Source: Deltaproteobacteria bacterium
GTDB lineage: Bacteria > Desulfobacterota > Desulfobacteria > Desulfobacterales > B30-G6
Length of the DNA stretch: 6,991 nucleotides
Assembly: GCA_003647375.1 (NCBI GenBank)
Contig: QMMS01000233.1
Location: 1 to 6,991 of the forward strand
Direction: 5' to 3'
In this document: positions 5,331 to 6,991 of the stretch, piece by piece
How positions within the stretch are numbered: position 1 is the stretch's first letter
Layout of the letters: every line of letters begins with the position of its first letter
Notes under the pieces: model-generated
Seen by the model: the letters and a program-made list of their open reading frames with translations, nothing else
Databases searched by the model: none
What the model was told of the DNA's origin: nothing
Position numbers and translations under genes: made by a program

Positions 5331-5347
5331 ATAAAAACATTTAAAAG

Positions 5348-5505
5348 ATGAACGTCGAACGTCGAACATCGAACGTTCAACATCGAATGAAAAGAAAAAA
5401 AATACCGACGAATAGTCGAGCGGTCTTTCTTAAAGGTCATTCGCCCATTTCTTCATCTTTACCCATTCAAAATTCGATGTTGGATGTTCGATGTTGGACG
5501 TTCAT
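5348..5505. repeat. Heptad repeat family B (GAACGTC/GAACATC), inverted pair
   Basis: About five tandem heptads of the type GAACGTC, GAACATC or CAACATC occupy 5348-5389. The reverse-complement form (TTCGATG, TTGGATG and similar) occupies 5472-5505 with one heptad fewer. The arms are nearly complementary and enclose about 80 bases that include an A8 run. The right arm overlaps the TGA stop of the AAA+ ATPase gene (5502-5504). The left arm lies just before the ribosome-binding site of the acyl-CoA synthetase. The words differ from family A, so this is a second heptad family with the same architecture. Confidence 0.78.
5395..5424 (-). terminator. Weak candidate intrinsic terminator after the AAA+ ATPase gene
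   Basis: On the minus strand a short stem (CGAC/GTCG around TATTC, with a possible outer ACCG/CGGT alternative) is followed one to three bases later by T8. It sits in the loop between the two family B arms, downstream of the ATPase gene. The stem is only 4 to 5 bp, so termination would be weak unless the larger repeat hairpin helps. Confidence 0.3.
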
Positions 5506-6824
5506 TGGTTCTCCATCTTTGCTTTTCCGCCGGTTGCTGAAAAGGCATAATATATCGGTATAAAGAGAAGTTTCTGGTCAGTTAGCTCAGCATAGGGACG
5601 TGATGAAAAAACAATTCCAGAAGGACAATTCTTGTATTTTTCAAGACAAAGATGAAGGCTTTTCAATTTTCCTGAAGAACCGCTTTTAACTTCAATCGGG
5701 AAAATGTTGTCGTTTTTTACCGCTAGGAAATCTACCTCCGCCGTACTGCTCTTAGCCTGTCGGGACCAGTAGTGAATGATGCCGTCTTGCGACAAAATCA
5801 TTTCCTGACCCACAAACTGCTCAGCCATGGAACCGCGATAGATATCAAGCAGATTCTGTTTTTGATATTCAAATTTCATTGACATGCCGGTAAGATAGCC
5901 CATTAGGCCGATATCCACTATCAAGGATTTAAATATTTTTTCTGAGGCGGTGGCGCCCAAGGGTAAATCAGAAGGATCGGCCGCAGGAACTTTGTGAATG
6001 ATGTTAGCAAGGCGCAAAAGGTGGAAGGACTTTTTAAGGACCGGATTCGAGAATCCTTCTCCCAGGCGTGCGTATTTAATCTGTTTTCCAACATGCTGGG
6101 ATACAGATGTGAGTACGGAATTCAGGTAAAGTGAGTCCGTCCCGGGTTGATATTTTGCGAAATCCAGGCGATATGTTTCGCAGATCTCTTTTTGAACTTC
6201 GAATGATTCCTGCAGAGACCCGGAGACAATAAATGCCTTGACACTTTCAGGCATGCCCCCGATGAAAAAGTATTGGTGAAGTTCTTTACACAAATGCTCA
6301 TGAAGGGGTTGTGAAAGTTTCTGAGGCTTGGAAAGAATGATCTTCGTGGCGCTTTCATTCCCTTTGGCGGCTAAAAATTCTGCAAAGCTCAATGGGCGCA
6401 GATAGAGGAATTGAATACGTCCGACCGGGAAAGAAATATGCTTCATGGCAAATTCAAGCAATGACCCCGCGGCAATGACATGCAGTTCAGGGAGATCTTC
6501 ATGGAAATAGCGCAGCGCCATGATGGCCTGGGGACATGACTGGATTTCATCGATGAAAAGCAGTGATTTGCCCGGTGTGATTTTTTTCCCCAACAATACC
6601 TCAAGATCCGAACAGATTCTTTGAACATTCAGGTTTTCCTCAAATATCCCGTGCCAATCAGGATTTTTTTCCAGATCGACAAGGGCATAATTCTCAAAAC
6701 AGGTTTCGGCAAATCGTTTGACAGAAAACGTTTTACCGACTTGCCTGGCGCCTCTTATAATTAGTGGTTTACGCCTGGAACTGTTTTTCCATGCCCTTAG
6801 ATCATGGTCTATAAATCGCTGCAT
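5502..6824 (-). CDS. AAA+ ATPase with DUF4143-type C-terminal region
   Basis: A protein of 440 residues of the widespread ATPase family with an AAA_14-like N-terminal domain and a DUF4143-like C-terminal region. Walker A is GARQVGKT (25-32) and Walker B LLFIDEIQ (88-95). A sensor-like VIAAGSLLEF (116-125) and the typical GRIQFLYLRPLSFAEFL segment (135-151) follow. Near the C-terminus Glu335, Asp365 in AEVDF, and Glu378-x-Lys380 in IEVKSG form a PD-(D/E)XK nuclease-like constellation. The cellular role of this family is not well defined, and it is often an orphan accessory gene in anaerobes and archaea. The start MQRFIDHDLRAW fits the family, with AGGTGG (6829-6834) 4 bases upstream. The last codons run into the family B repeat, which supplies the TGA stop. 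The spacer to the acyl-CoA synthetase is 187 bases of repeat, so a shared operon is uncertain. Confidence 0.88.
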   Translation of the reverse strand: MQRFIDHDLRAWKNSSRRKPLIIRGARQVGKTFSVKRFAETCFENYALVDLEKNPDWHGIFEENLNVQRICSDLEVLLGKKITPGKSLLFIDEIQSCPQAIMALRYFHEDLPELHVIAAGSLLEFAMKHISFPVGRIQFLYLRPLSFAEFLAAKGNESATKIILSKPQKLSQPLHEHLCKELHQYFFIGGMPESVKAFIVSGSLQESFEVQKEICETYRLDFAKYQPGTDSLYLNSVLTSVSQHVGKQIKYARLGEGFSNPVLKKSFHLLRLANIIHKVPAADPSDLPLGATASEKIFKSLIVDIGLMGYLTGMSMKFEYQKQNLLDIYRGSMAEQFVGQEMILSQDGIIHYWSRQAKSSTAEVDFLAVKNDNIFPIEVKSGSSGKLKSLHLCLEKYKNCPSGIVFSSRPYAELTDQKLLFIPIYYAFSATGGKAKMENQ

Positions 6825-6855
6825 ACAGCCACCTATTTATAGGAATAAGGTGAGC

Positions 6856-6932
6856 GTTTCAAATTTTAAGAATATGGGATGTAGATAGAATTTCAAAGGA
6901 TTTGATTCATTTGAATTCTTAAAATTTGAAAC
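6856..6932 (-). repeat. Perfect 18-bp inverted repeat
   Basis: GTTTCAAATTTTAAGAAT at 6856-6873 is exactly inverted at 6915-6932, with a 41-base loop. On the minus strand the 6915-6932 arm carries the last codons and TAA of the possible gene entering from the right edge. The other arm lies 23 bases upstream of the ATPase ribosome-binding site. It may be a 3'-end hairpin for the upstream gene, or an operator-like palindrome before the ATPase gene. Confidence 0.6.
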
Positions 6933-6990
6933 CCGTTGGGATTGCCGATCTTACCGCATCTACGGCGTCAGATGCCATACCGCATAGTTC
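6919..6990 (-). CDS. Possible C-terminal end of an unrecognised protein (partial)
   Basis: On the minus strand the frame entering from the right edge stays open for 23 codons to TAA at 6919-6921 and reads ELCGMASDAVDAVRSAIP followed by TGFKF. The residue mix looks protein-like, and the stop sits in the inverted-repeat arm, as in the hydrolase gene. The stretch is short and other frames are also open, so coding is not certain. No family is recognised. It would precede the AAA+ ATPase gene on the same strand. Confidence 0.35.
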   Translation of the reverse strand, partial: ELCGMASDAVDAVRSAIPTGFKF

Positions 6991-6991
6991 A

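Noticed and set aside
5348..5563. 71-codon plus-strand frame with NVERRTSNVQH-like sequence
   Set aside because: It is a translation of the GAACGTC heptads on both arms. It has no ribosome-binding site and overlaps the ATPase gene end.
6835..6865. Promoter-like TTGAAA and TATAAA before the AAA+ ATPase gene (minus strand)
   Set aside because: The spacer is only 15 bases, and the predicted transcript start would fall on the ribosome-binding site. TTGAAA is also part of the inverted repeat.

Overview
The window reads as chromosomal DNA of a Gram-negative anaerobe, most likely a sulfate-reducing Desulfobacterota (Desulfobacterales-like). This is an inference from three things: a large single-chain ADP-forming acyl-CoA synthetase with the ATP-grasp half first, a small cysteine-rich protein, and unusually dense intergenic repeats. 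No rRNA or tRNA gene is visible to fix the taxonomy.

Layout: (1-87, +) the last 28 codons of a probable serine recombinase. (96-267) A repeat-packed spacer ending in a perfect 15-bp palindrome that contains the stop of the next gene. (252-959, -) An alpha/beta hydrolase with a complete Ser-Asp-His triad. (976-1092, -) A short open remnant ending just upstream of the hydrolase. (1123-1184) A multi-hairpin dispersed intergenic repeat. (1212-1263) Two GAA-loop hairpins in the leader of the next gene. (1267-2658, +) rlmD, the 23S rRNA uracil-C5 methyltransferase. (2664-2726) A palindromic heptad repeat between convergent genes. (2732-2899, -) A 55-residue cysteine-rich protein with a Shine-Dalgarno sequence. 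(2933-2987) Another heptad palindrome. (3095-5314, -) A 739-residue ADP-forming acyl-CoA synthetase that starts at TTG. (5348-5505) An inverted pair of a second heptad family. (5502-6824, -) An AAA+ ATPase with a DUF4143-type C-terminal region. (6856-6932) A perfect 18-bp inverted repeat. (6919-6990, -) The possible C-terminus of another gene.

The protein genes look functionally unrelated: housekeeping rRNA modification, energy or carbon metabolism, an orphan ATPase and a hydrolase. They do not form an obvious pathway. The striking feature is the intergenic DNA. At least three short-period repeat families (TAGGCTG heptads, GAACGTC heptads and AGGATTCC-like octads) fill the gaps. The two heptad families are arranged as inverted pairs. 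Repeats or palindromes sit directly on gene 3' ends, so that stop codons, and in one case about 13 C-terminal residues, lie inside them. This is the most noteworthy pattern in the window. No CRISPR array, defence island or biosynthetic cluster is visible.
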